DNA from: Clostridia bacterium
GTDB taxonomy: Bacteria; Bacillota; Peptococcia; Peptococcales; BICA1-8
Length of the DNA: 54,003 nucleotides
Assembly (NCBI GenBank): GCA_030154225.1
Contig: JASKKI010000008.1
Location: 1-54,003, forward strand
Direction: 5' to 3'
Under the pieces are notes generated by a model, which had not been told where the DNA came from, did no database searches, and saw only the letters and a list, made by a program, of their open reading frames with translations. Every line of letters begins with the position of its first letter. The stretch's first letter is position 1. Of the stretch, positions 47,026 through 54,003 are shown in pieces. The position numbers and the translations under genes are program-made.

Positions 47026-47436
47026 ATGGTTAGCTATGAAGAATTAGTGCAAATAGCGGCTGAGGCTAAAAAAAAGGCTTATGTCCCTTATTCTCAGTTT
47101 CGAGTAGGAGCAGCAATATTAAGTGAGGATGGACTAATTTTTTCGGGCTGTAATATAGAGAATGCAAGCTATGGATTAACTAATTGCGGGGAGCGGACGG
47201 CCCTTTTTAAAGCAGTTTCTGAAGGAGTACGAAAATTTAAAGCCATAGCCATTTCTACCGATACAGAAGAAATCACTTCACCGTGTGGACCTTGTCGGCA
47301 GGTACTATTAGAATTTGGAGAGGATATTGAGGTAATAATGGCTAATGTTCATGGAGATTATAAAATTTGTAAAGTTAAAGACCTATTACCTCTGGCTTTT
47401 AGTCCGGCCAAATTAGAGGAGGAGCGACTATCATGA
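47026..47436 (+). CDS. cdd: Cytidine deaminase
   Basis: Deaminates cytidine and deoxycytidine in pyrimidine salvage. The 136-residue tetrameric-type enzyme has Cys54 and Glu56 in NCGERTAL and Cys87 and Cys90 in PCGPCRQVL, the three-Cys zinc site of the Bacillus type. SD GAGGTG. The stop overlaps the era start (ATGA), as in the conserved cdd-era pair. deoC lies nearby at 49944 and could serve the same salvage route. Confidence 0.96.
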   Translation: MVSYEELVQIAAEAKKKAYVPYSQFRVGAAILSEDGLIFSGCNIENASYGLTNCGERTALFKAVSEGVRKFKAIAISTDTEEITSPCGPCRQVLLEFGEDIEVIMANVHGDYKICKVKDLLPLAFSPAKLEEERLS

Positions 47437-48317
47437 AATCTGGCTTTGTAGCCATTATTGGTAGGCCTAATGCTGGAAAGTCTACATTATTAAATCAAAT
47501 ATTAGAACGCAAAGTGGCTATAATTTCTGATAAGCCCCAAACAACCCGTAACCGGATTTCCGGTATTTTGACCAGAGATGAAGCTCAGATAATATTTTTA
47601 GATACACCTGGGATTCATAAACCCAAACATAAGCTGGGAAAATATATGGTTGATGTTGCCCAGGGAACACTGGCTGAGGTTGATCTAATATACTATATGG
47701 TAGACGCAAGCACTAGTTTTGGTTCTGGTGAACAATATATAATTGATAAATTATCTGAGATAGATACTTCAGTTTTTTTATTATTAAATAAAATAGATGT
47801 ATTGAAACCACAACAAGTTTTGGAGAATATTGCAGAATGGCAAACAAAGGGTGATTTTACTGAGATATTTCCATTATCGGCCCTTAATGGGAAAAATGTT
47901 CAGCCGTTAATTACCAAAACCATTGAATATTTACCTGAAGGACCTCTATATTATCCCCCCGATGCTGTTACTGACCAGCCTGAACAGGTGGTAATTGGGG
48001 AATTGATAAGGGAAAAAATAATTTTATTAACTCGCGAAGAAATACCCCATAGTGTTGCTGTAATGATAGAGATGATGGAAAAAAGGGCAAATGATACTGT
48101 TTATATTGGAGCAACTATTTTTGTGGAAAGGAACTCTCAAAAAGGAATTATAATAGGTAAAAAGGGAGAACTGCTGAAAAAAATAGGTTCTGAGGCCCGT
48201 AAAGATATAGAATTTTTGTTAGGTAACAAAGTTTTTTTAGAACTATGGGTGAAAGTTAAAGAAGACTGGCGCAATAGAGAAAAGATATTGCGTAATCTCG
48301 GTTATGAAAAGTTTTAG
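47433..48317 (+). CDS. era: GTPase Era
   Basis: Essential GTPase for 30S assembly that binds the 3' end of 16S rRNA. The 294-residue protein has G1 GRPNAGKST, the switch TTRNRISG, G3 DTPGIH, G4 NKID and a C-terminal KH domain with IIIGKKGELLKKIGSEARKD. It overlaps cdd by 4 nt. It closes the yqfC-to-era block shared with Bacillus; recO, which often follows, is not here. Confidence 0.97.
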   Translation: MKSGFVAIIGRPNAGKSTLLNQILERKVAIISDKPQTTRNRISGILTRDEAQIIFLDTPGIHKPKHKLGKYMVDVAQGTLAEVDLIYYMVDASTSFGSGEQYIIDKLSEIDTSVFLLLNKIDVLKPQQVLENIAEWQTKGDFTEIFPLSALNGKNVQPLITKTIEYLPEGPLYYPPDAVTDQPEQVVIGELIREKIILLTREEIPHSVAVMIEMMEKRANDTVYIGATIFVERNSQKGIIIGKKGELLKKIGSEARKDIEFLLGNKVFLELWVKVKEDWRNREKILRNLGYEKF

Positions 48318-48389
48318 TAAAGGAATATCGCCAACTTTTTAGTTGACAGTGAACCCCTTAATTGATAAAGTCAAATAGGTATTAATTGG

Positions 48390-48483
48390 TGATGTTTACG
48401 TGGCTAGACCATTAAGTAATAAGTTGAGGTGAAAAGTTGTGGAAGGCAACCCGCGAAGTAGCAAGTTAAATATTAAAACATCA
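48390..48483 (+). ncRNA. Possible structured leader RNA upstream of mgtE
   Basis: TGATGTTT (48390-48397) and AAACATCA (48476-48483) form a perfect 8-bp closing stem around 78 nt. Inside, GTTG (48436-48439) pairs with CAAC (48447-48450) and TGG with CCA near 48401-48411. It lacks the conserved M-box sequence blocks that I know. A structured regulatory leader is only a possibility. Confidence 0.28.
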
Positions 48484-48487
48484 TTAA

Positions 48488-48518
48488 GGGGAGCCCTCAT
48501 CCACATTTAAGGCTCCCC
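48488..48518 (+). promoter_or_regulatory. GC-rich hairpin just upstream of the mgtE ribosome binding site
   Basis: GGGGAGCC (48488-48495) pairs perfectly with GGCTCCCC (48511-48518) over a 15-nt loop. GGAAAGGAGGAG follows directly, so there is no T-run and the SD stays free. It could be an end structure of era mRNA, a leader element or a Rho-related structure. Confidence 0.5.
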
Positions 48519-48534
48519 GGAAAGGAGGAGCTAA

Positions 48535-49893
48535 ATGAAAGAGCGGAAAAATTATTTGCTTACTGTAATAAAAGAGTTATTAGCTGTCAAGGATGAAAAG
48601 CATTTAAAACAATTTCTAAAAGATACCCATCCTGCTGATATTGCCGAAGTACTTTCCCAAATAGAAACCAAAGCTGATCAGCAATTTTTATTGGCACAGC
48701 TTGATTCCCAATTAGCCGCCTTAGTTCTTAATGAATTAGATGCTGAGTTAGTAGCTGAATTTCTACAAGAGATATCGGAAGACCGGGTATCTGAAATCCT
48801 GGATGAAATGTCTTTTGACGATGCAGCAGATTTTCTAGGTGAACTATCGGAAAATGAAAAGGAAAAATTTCTAGAACTGTTTGAGGACCAGGATGCGGAA
48901 GATGTCCAGGAGTTAATGGAATATGAAGAAGACACTGCCGGTGGTATTATGACCACTGAGTATGTGGCTATTCCTGATAATATAACTGCAAGTAAAGCTA
49001 TTGAGGTTTTAAGGGAAACTGCTCCTGATGCAGAAACAGTATATTATGTCTATGTTATTAATATGAAAAACCAATTAGTTGGTGTAATTTCCCTTCGAGA
49101 ATTAATTATTGCTAATCCAAATGCCTTAATTTCCGACATAATGCGGAAAAAGGTAATAAGTGTAAATGTTAATGAAGACCAGGAAGATGTTGCCAGACTA
49201 GTTTCCAAATATGACTTTTTAGCTGTTCCTGTTGTAGATGATAGCCAACACTTAATAGGTATAATTACAGTTGACGATATTATTGATGTTATTCATGAAG
49301 AGGCAACAGAGGACCTATATCGTTTAGCAGGTACTTATGCCGCCGAAGAGGATGAAACTTTAGCCAGATTTACCACTGCTTTAAAATCCAGACTTCCCTG
49401 GCTTTTAGTAACGCTGCTGGGAGGCTTAATGTCCGGCCAGGTCCTAAAAAACTTTTCAGATCAGTTAAATGCAGTAGTTGCTTTAGCTTTCTTTATCCCA
49501 TTACTTATAGGCATGGGTGGGAATGTTGGTACCCAGTCTTCAACTGTTACCATTAGAGGTATTGCCACAGGACAAATAAATACTAGTACAGTAGTTAAAA
49601 CTATTCTTAGGGAATCTATGGTTGGTATTTCATTAGGTACTGTAATGGGTTCACTAGTTGCCTTAACAGCATTTATTTGGCAAGGAAGTATGAAAATTGG
49701 TCTGGTAGTAGGATTAACTATGTTGGCTAATATGTTTACAGCAGCAACTATGGGTTCGGCAGTACCTATCATACTAAAAAGAATTGGAGTTGATCCGGCA
49801 ACTGCTTCTGCACCTTTTATAACAACTACTATTGATATTGTAGGGTTAATAATTTATGCAACATTAGCTACCATCTTGTTAGGGATTTTTTAA
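48535..49893 (+). CDS. mgtE: Magnesium transporter MgtE
   Basis: Mg2+-gated Mg2+ channel. The 452-residue protein has the acidic MgtE N domain (about 1-130, superhelical repeats such as [13 protein letters not shown]), a CBS pair (about 135-255), a linker helix and the five-helix pore domain (about 280-452) with [15 protein letters not shown]. All domains are intact, including the acidic residues that sense cytosolic Mg2+. SD AAAGGAGGAG. Upstream hairpins may regulate it. Confidence 0.96.
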   Translation: MKERKNYLLTVIKELLAVKDEKHLKQFLKDTHPADIAEVLSQIETKADQQFLLAQLDSQLAALVLNELDAELVAEFLQEISEDRVSEILDEMSFDDAADFLGELSENEKEKFLELFEDQDAEDVQELMEYEEDTAGGIMTTEYVAIPDNITASKAIEVLRETAPDAETVYYVYVINMKNQLVGVISLRELIIANPNALISDIMRKKVISVNVNEDQEDVARLVSKYDFLAVPVVDDSQHLIGIITVDDIIDVIHEEATEDLYRLAGTYAAEEDETLARFTTALKSRLPWLLVTLLGGLMSGQVLKNFSDQLNAVVALAFFIPLLIGMGGNVGTQSSTVTIRGIATGQINTSTVVKTILRESMVGISLGTVMGSLVALTAFIWQGSMKIGLVVGLTMLANMFTAATMGSAVPIILKRIGVDPATASAPFITTTIDIVGLIIYATLATILLGIF

Positions 49894-49943
49894 AATTAAA
49901 TACTATTAGCTATAGAATATTGATTCCTCTGGAGGGAAGAATA

Positions 49944-50627
49944 ATGCCTGAAATCCAAATTGCCAAATATATTGACCATACTGCTTTAAAACCAGAAACC
50001 ACTGAAGGAAATATTATAGAACTTTGTAGAGAAGCTAAACATTACGGTTTTGCTGCGGTTTGTGTAAATCCTTATTATGTTAATTTAGCCAGTAAACTAT
50101 TAACTGGTACAACAGTAAAGGTAGCTACTGTTATTGGTTTTCCTTTAGGAGCTACTACTATTGAAACAAAAAATTTTGAAGCTGAACAAGCTTTTAAAGA
50201 AGGTGCCCATGAGGTTGATATGGTAATAAATATTGGAGCTTTAAAATCCAATAAGGATGAATATGTCCAGAATGATATTGAAGCGGTTGTTAAAATAGCT
50301 AAAAGTCAGGTGCCTAAAAAACTTGTTAAAGTTATAATTGAAACCTGTCTTTTGACAGATGAGGAGAAAAAGCGTGCTTGTAAACTAGCCATCCAAGCTG
50401 GAGCAGATTTTGTTAAAACCTCTACAGGATTTGGTGGTGGTGGAGCTACCATTAAAGATGTTAGACTAATGAAAGAAGTTGTTCAAGATAAGGCCTTGAT
50501 TAAAGCTTCCGGTGGTATAAGGGATTATAAAACAGCTTTAGAAATGATTAAAGCGGGAGCAGATAGAATCGGAACAAGCTCCGGAGTAGCAATTGTTACT
50601 AATAAATTAGGCTCAGAAGGGTACTAA
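49944..50627 (+). CDS. deoC: Deoxyribose-phosphate aldolase
   Basis: Cleaves 2-deoxyribose 5-phosphate to glyceraldehyde 3-phosphate and acetaldehyde. The ATG at 49944 follows CTGGAGGG and gives 227 residues. The TIM-barrel motifs are [39 protein letters not shown] and the Schiff-base Lys in [14 protein letters not shown], followed by KASGGIRDY. Deoxynucleoside salvage together with cdd is plausible. Confidence 0.96.
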   Translation: MPEIQIAKYIDHTALKPETTEGNIIELCREAKHYGFAAVCVNPYYVNLASKLLTGTTVKVATVIGFPLGATTIETKNFEAEQAFKEGAHEVDMVINIGALKSNKDEYVQNDIEAVVKIAKSQVPKKLVKVIIETCLLTDEEKKRACKLAIQAGADFVKTSTGFGGGGATIKDVRLMKEVVQDKALIKASGGIRDYKTALEMIKAGADRIGTSSGVAIVTNKLGSEGY

Positions 50628-50662
50628 ATTATCCCTGTCGTATAAAATTAGGTGATTATATT

Positions 50663-51331
50663 ATGGACCAAAAGGATATCAAAATATTGGTGGTAGAACC
50701 TGACCTTTTAGTAAGGAAAGGATTGATCAGCGTTCTAAATCAAGCTGAAGGCTTAAAAGTTGTAGGTGAAGCTCAAAACGCAAGAGAAGCATTGAATTTT
50801 ATTGAAAATAATGAAGTAGATGTGGTAGTTACCGAATTATGGATTAAAGATGAACAAAAATCCCTGGTTGCCACAATTGGTAAAGAATTTCCTGGAAAAA
50901 CCAAGATAGTTATTTTAACCGCCTCACAGGAAGCTAAACATCTTTTCGATGCCATGCGCTTGGGTGCCCAGGGTTATTTATTAAAAACTTTGGAACCTGA
51001 AATCTGGATAGAGGTAATACGAAGTGTGGTTAAAGAAAAGGAGTCCTTAGCATCTAATGTAGCTTGTGATATTCTCCGTCAATTTGCTGAACAATTAGGT
51101 AAAGAAAGTAATGATAAAATAAATTCATTAACAAATAGGGAAAAAGAAATTCTGCATTTAGTGGCTATAGGGCATACCAACCAAGAAATTGGTTCTCAGT
51201 TAAGTATTTCTGCTAATACTGTAAAAAATCATGTAAAACGTATTAGTGATAAGGTAGGGGTTAGTAATAGGGCTCAATTAGTGGCTTTTGCTGTTCGTCA
51301 CGGTTTCACCGTGAAGGGGAATGATCGTTGA
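50663..51331 (+). CDS. NarL/LuxR-type response regulator with atypical receiver
   Basis: Transcription regulator with an N-terminal receiver domain (about 5-122) and a C-terminal LuxR helix-turn-helix (about 152-214; LTNREKEILHLVAIGHTNQE, then SISANTVKNHVKRI). At the expected phosphoacceptor site the sequence is VVVTELW, placing Glu58 where Asp is normal, and the acidic pair is Glu12-Pro13. The Thr (ILTAS) and Lys (YLLK) switch residues remain. No sensor kinase is adjacent. It probably does not use ordinary Asp phosphorylation; constitutive activity or another input is inferred. 222 residues, usual length. A terminator follows. Confidence 0.9.
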   Translation: MDQKDIKILVVEPDLLVRKGLISVLNQAEGLKVVGEAQNAREALNFIENNEVDVVVTELWIKDEQKSLVATIGKEFPGKTKIVILTASQEAKHLFDAMRLGAQGYLLKTLEPEIWIEVIRSVVKEKESLASNVACDILRQFAEQLGKESNDKINSLTNREKEILHLVAIGHTNQEIGSQLSISANTVKNHVKRISDKVGVSNRAQLVAFAVRHGFTVKGNDR

Positions 51332-51369
51332 AAATCTTAGGTATTTTTCATTTATACAATATAATTGAG

Positions 51370-51411
51370 AATGCAGGCCAATTATACGCAAGAATAATTA
51401 GCCTGTATTTT
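51370..51411 (+). terminator. Intrinsic terminator after the response regulator gene
   Basis: ATGCAGGC pairs with GCCTGTAT (one G-U) and an inner AATTAT with ATAATT, followed by a T-rich tail. Confidence 0.82.
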
Positions 51412-51451
51412 TTATATATTTGTTTTATATATTTTGCAATAATTAGCCATA

Positions 51452-51500
51452 TTAGTACATTTGTACTAAAAAATTACTCAAATAATACTAAAAGTTAGTA
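51452..51500. promoter_or_regulatory. Paired inverted repeats TTAGTA/TACTAA upstream of feoA
   Basis: TTAGTACATTTGTACTAA (51452-51469) is a 7-bp inverted repeat with a 4-nt centre. TACTAA-AAG-TTAGTA (51486-51500) is a second with the same half-site in the opposite arrangement. Four copies of one half-site within 50 nt, upstream of iron uptake genes, suggest an operator for a dimeric regulator. The regulator is unknown. Confidence 0.5.
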
Positions 51501-51551
51501 CAATATAAGACTTTTATTAATCCGAGTGTTATAGTAAGATATAACTACCAA

Positions 51552-51566
51552 TGAGAATGTTTATCA
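51552..51566. promoter_or_regulatory. Fur-box-like site before feoA
   Basis: TGAGAATGTTTATCA matches the 7-1-7 Fur consensus TGATAATnATTATCA at all but two arm positions. It lies just upstream of the feoA SD, where a Fur-family repressor could block transcription in iron-replete cells. Confidence 0.45.
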
Positions 51567-51582
51567 TCAAGGAGGGTGCCAC

Positions 51583-51804
51583 ATGGTTTTATCAGAAGTT
51601 AAAAAAGGTCAAACCTTTAAAATTTTATCTATTCCTAATGAGATAGTCCGTGCTCAAGCCATTCGTTTTGGTATTGCTGAAGGTGCTATTGTTACTTGTG
51701 ATGAACTGGTTCCTGCGGGTCCGGTTATTTTAAGAAAAAATAAACAAGAAATAGCTGTAGGACATGGCTTAGCAAGGGAAATACTAGTGGAAGCAATCCA
51801 ATAG
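51583..51804 (+). CDS. feoA: Ferrous iron transport protein FeoA
   Basis: Small SH3-like cytoplasmic partner of FeoB. The 73-residue product shows the family pattern: KGQTFKILSIP, then RFGIAEGAIVTCDELVPAGP and ILRKNKQEIAVGHGLA. SD AAGGAGGGTG. FeoB starts 52 nt downstream. Confidence 0.92.
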   Translation: MVLSEVKKGQTFKILSIPNEIVRAQAIRFGIAEGAIVTCDELVPAGPVILRKNKQEIAVGHGLAREILVEAIQ

Positions 51805-51856
51805 CATATAGGTAAAAATGCATGTCAGTGTGAAAACTTGAAGGAGGAAAAAGAAA

Positions 51857-53833
51857 ATGGCCCATTGTCATGGATCTAATATAAAAATAGATTTGCCCGA
51901 ACATGGCCGTAAAATTGTTTTGGCCGGGAATCCTAATGTAGGTAAATCTGTGTTTTTTAATGCCTTAACGGGCATGTATGTTGATGTTTCTAATTATCCC
52001 GGTACTACCCTAGATATATCCTATGGTCGTTTGGGCGAGGATCTAGTTATAGATACACCAGGTGTCTACGGCATTTCTTCATTTAATGATGAAGAACGAA
52101 TTGCTAGGGATGTTATTCTTTCTGCTGACATAGTTATTAATGTGGTTGATGCTGTTCACCTGGAAAGGGACCTTTTTCTAACCCAGCAAATTATTGATAC
52201 AGGAGTACCTGTCATTGTTGCTCTTAATATGATTGATGATGCCCAGAAACAGGGTTTAAAAGTAGATGCTGACTTATTAGAGCACCTTCTGGGTGTACCT
52301 GTAATGGAAACAGTTGCTATTAAGGGTAAGGGGTTAGACCAGGTTAAAAATAATATAAACAAAGCTCGTTCTGGAATTATCTCCCATCCGGAGTTACAAA
52401 AAATGTTAACCAAGATGAAGGCTAGGGTAGCTAGCCAAGGAGAAGCCTTATTAATTCTGGAAGGTGACCCTATTATTTCTGGACGGCACGGTTTACAGCC
52501 AGCCAAGCATCGGGAAGAAATTTATCTCATGCGTCGAGAAAGGGTTAATGATCTAGTAGGTCATGTAATTTCGGAAATAAAAGAAGGTACTGATTTTAAA
52601 ACAAAGTTAGGTCGCTGGATGATTACTCCTGTTACTGGAATTCCTATTTTATTTGGAATGTTATATTTAATGTATCAGGTAATAGGTGTATTTGTAGCCC
52701 AAACTGTTGTTGGTATAACTGAAGAAACTATCATGGTTGGTATGTATGAACCTTTCATGCAAAGTTTGGTAAGTAAATTTGTAGATTTAGAAAGCTGGCT
52801 TGGGTATATGCTGGCTGGTGAATTTGGTGTATTAACCATGACTGTTACCTATGTTTTAGGACTTTTAATGCCATTGGTAGTAGGCTTTTACTTTTTCCTC
52901 TCAGCCTTTGAGGACTCAGGATATTTACCCAGGCTTGCAGCTTTAACCGATAGAATGTTATCCCTGGTAGGATTAAACGGGAGAGCAATTATCCCTATAA
53001 TTTTAGGTTTTGGTTGTGTAACTTTGGCTACTGTTGTAACAAGACTTTTAGGTTCAGTAAGGGAAAGAAGAATAGCTATTTTTCTTTTAGCTTTAGCTAT
53101 CCCCTGCTCGGCTCAGCTAGGTGTAATTGCCGGGATGTTAGCAGGTCTGGGAGGAATTTATTTAACCCTTTATGTAATTGTAATTTTTAGTGTTATGGCT
53201 ATTGTCGGTACATTATTAAATCGATTTATGCCTGGTAAGTCTTCTGATTTATTAATTGATTTACCACCTTTGAGGATACCTAGAATTGAAAATGTAATCA
53301 AAAAGACTGTTACTAAGTCTTTTGCTTTCTTAAAAGAAGCTACTCCTTTATTTGCCTTAGGTGCTTTCTTAATTAGTGTTATGAATTTAACCGGCCTTTT
53401 AGCTGCTCTACAAAACTTTTTAGCACCGATTACAGTTGGTTGGTTGAATTTACCTAAAGATGCTTCTACTGCCTTTGTAATGGGGATAGTGCGTCGTGAT
53501 TTTGGCGCGGCAGGTTTAACTGATCTGGCTATGGATCCTTTATCTACTATCGTAGCTTTAATTACCATAACTTTATTTGTTCCTTGTATTGCGGCAATTT
53601 TAGTTCTTTTCAAAGAACGTAATAAAAAAGAAGCAGCTATTATGTGGTTTGGTTCTTTAACTATAGCTTTCTTGATAGGTGGTATTGTCAATAAATTGAC
53701 AGGCATGTTTGCTAACGAAACTACAGGAATTTGGTTTACTATCTTGGTCTTTTTAGGAACTATTGGTTTAACATCTTTGTTGACCCGAATTCGTAACAAT
53801 ACTAATGTAAAAACAGTTTCCCAGGAGGGATAA
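51857..53833 (+). CDS. feoB: Ferrous iron transporter FeoB
   Basis: GTPase-gated Fe(II) importer. The 658-residue protein has an N-terminal G domain (G1 GNPNVGKS, G2 within NYPGTT, G3 DTPGVY, G4 NMID), a helical GDI region (about 170-245) and the membrane domain with two Gate regions and FeoB_C, including FFLSAFEDSGYLPR and GFGCVTLATVVTR. The N-terminus MAHCHG carries a Cys and two His that could touch metal. SD AAGGAGGAAA. Confidence 0.97.
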   Translation: MAHCHGSNIKIDLPEHGRKIVLAGNPNVGKSVFFNALTGMYVDVSNYPGTTLDISYGRLGEDLVIDTPGVYGISSFNDEERIARDVILSADIVINVVDAVHLERDLFLTQQIIDTGVPVIVALNMIDDAQKQGLKVDADLLEHLLGVPVMETVAIKGKGLDQVKNNINKARSGIISHPELQKMLTKMKARVASQGEALLILEGDPIISGRHGLQPAKHREEIYLMRRERVNDLVGHVISEIKEGTDFKTKLGRWMITPVTGIPILFGMLYLMYQVIGVFVAQTVVGITEETIMVGMYEPFMQSLVSKFVDLESWLGYMLAGEFGVLTMTVTYVLGLLMPLVVGFYFFLSAFEDSGYLPRLAALTDRMLSLVGLNGRAIIPIILGFGCVTLATVVTRLLGSVRERRIAIFLLALAIPCSAQLGVIAGMLAGLGGIYLTLYVIVIFSVMAIVGTLLNRFMPGKSSDLLIDLPPLRIPRIENVIKKTVTKSFAFLKEATPLFALGAFLISVMNLTGLLAALQNFLAPITVGWLNLPKDASTAFVMGIVRRDFGAAGLTDLAMDPLSTIVALITITLFVPCIAAILVLFKERNKKEAAIMWFGSLTIAFLIGGIVNKLTGMFANETTGIWFTILVFLGTIGLTSLLTRIRNNTNVKTVSQEG

Positions 53834-53836
53834 TTT

Positions 53837-53986
53837 ATGAAATGTCCCCAATGTGGTTATGAAATTAAGGATGAAGAAGCCGTTCGTTGTCCTAGATGCT
53901 TTAAAAGCCTGCTACATATAGGAGGATGTACTAACTGTGGCAAATGCTCTATTGGTTCTAGTCGGACGTTGAAAAAAGGTACATAG
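53837..53986 (+). CDS. 49-residue Cys-rich zinc-ribbon-like protein in the feo operon
   Basis: A short frame beginning ATG at 53837, 3 nt after the feoB stop, with its SD (CCAGGAGGG) inside the end of feoB. The product contains seven Cys: CPQC (3, 6), CPRC (18, 21) forming a zinc ribbon, and a following CTNCGKC (31, 34, 37). The tail is basic. It is too short for FeoC and lacks a winged helix. Role in Fe(II) transport or metal sensing is inferred from position only. Confidence 0.75.
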   Translation: MKCPQCGYEIKDEEAVRCPRCFKSLLHIGGCTNCGKCSIGSSRTLKKGT

Positions 53987-54003
53987 CTGCGTTAATTTTA
54001 GCC

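Noticed and set aside
48390-48520. M-box riboswitch before mgtE
   Set aside because: The conserved M-box blocks that I know are not present in the leader; only generic stems are visible.
53170-53799. Long minus-strand frame opposite feoB
   Set aside because: It lies wholly opposite a clear feoB coding sequence, has no SD and no recognisable protein features; it is a shadow of the real gene.

Overview
The window looks like chromosomal DNA from a low-GC, anaerobic, endospore-forming Firmicute of the Clostridia type. The evidence is sporulation genes (spoIIP, yqfC, yqfD), a complete [FeFe]-hydrogenase maturation set (hydE, hydG, hydF), ferrous-iron uptake (feoAB), a TRAP transporter, and the core order comEC-holA-rpsT-spoIIP-lepA-hemW-hrcA-grpE-dnaK-dnaJ-prmA-rsmE-mtaB-rpsU-yqeZ-floA-yqfC-yqfD-phoH-pgpH-ybeY-dgkA-cdd-era known from Bacillus and Clostridia. 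An archaeal-type chaperonin inside the dnaK operon recalls Carboxydothermus and related Peptococcaceae-like lineages. I do not name a species.

Layout. 189-4744: TRAP transporter dctP-dctQ-dctM followed at operon spacing by an IlvD-family dehydratase. 4745-5029: non-coding, with REP-like inverted repeats. 5030-5650: comEA. 5809-11171 (minus strand): five-gene hydrogenase maturation operon, TM1266-type regulator-hydE-hydG-aspartase-like lyase-hydF, with a promoter centred on a perfect palindrome and a leader of about 264 nt that contains an intrinsic terminator. 11610-16329: comEC, a dacF-type carboxypeptidase gene broken by one in-frame TGA, and holA. 16359-23802: rpsT (minus), a small four-helix membrane protein, spoIIP, a hypothetical gene, murJ, lepA, hemW. 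23815-30607: CIRCE-controlled heat-shock cluster hrcA - group II/III chaperonin - grpE - dnaK - dnaJ. 30619-34496: prmA, rsmE, mtaB, hinT, rpsU. 34802-38500: NfeD-type protease, floA, two small unknown genes, yqfC. 38559-48317: yqfD, phoH, pgpH, ybeY, dgkA, a CBS-domain membrane protein, a DUF502 protein, a DUF3048 protein, cdd, era. 48535-53986: mgtE, deoC, an atypical response regulator, feoA, feoB and a 49-residue Cys-rich protein.

How the genes work together. The maturation operon builds the H-cluster of [FeFe] hydrogenase; the hydrogenase structural genes are not in the window. Feo supplies Fe(II), which iron-sulfur and hydrogenase enzymes need. The heat-shock cluster pairs the usual Hsp70 system with a built-in-lid chaperonin under one HrcA/CIRCE control. 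Most remaining genes are ribosome, RNA, envelope and sporulation housekeeping.

Most notable points: (1) the candidate transcription attenuator in the hyd maturation leader, with a visible alternative pairing, and the palindromic operator over its -35 box; (2) the archaeal-like chaperonin in the dnaK operon; (3) an aspartase-like enzyme embedded between hydG and hydF; (4) the single TGA interrupting dacF; (5) a LuxR-type regulator whose phosphoacceptor Asp is Glu; (6) a terminator-like hairpin covering the yqfC ribosome binding site; (7) a 7-Cys miniprotein behind feoB.
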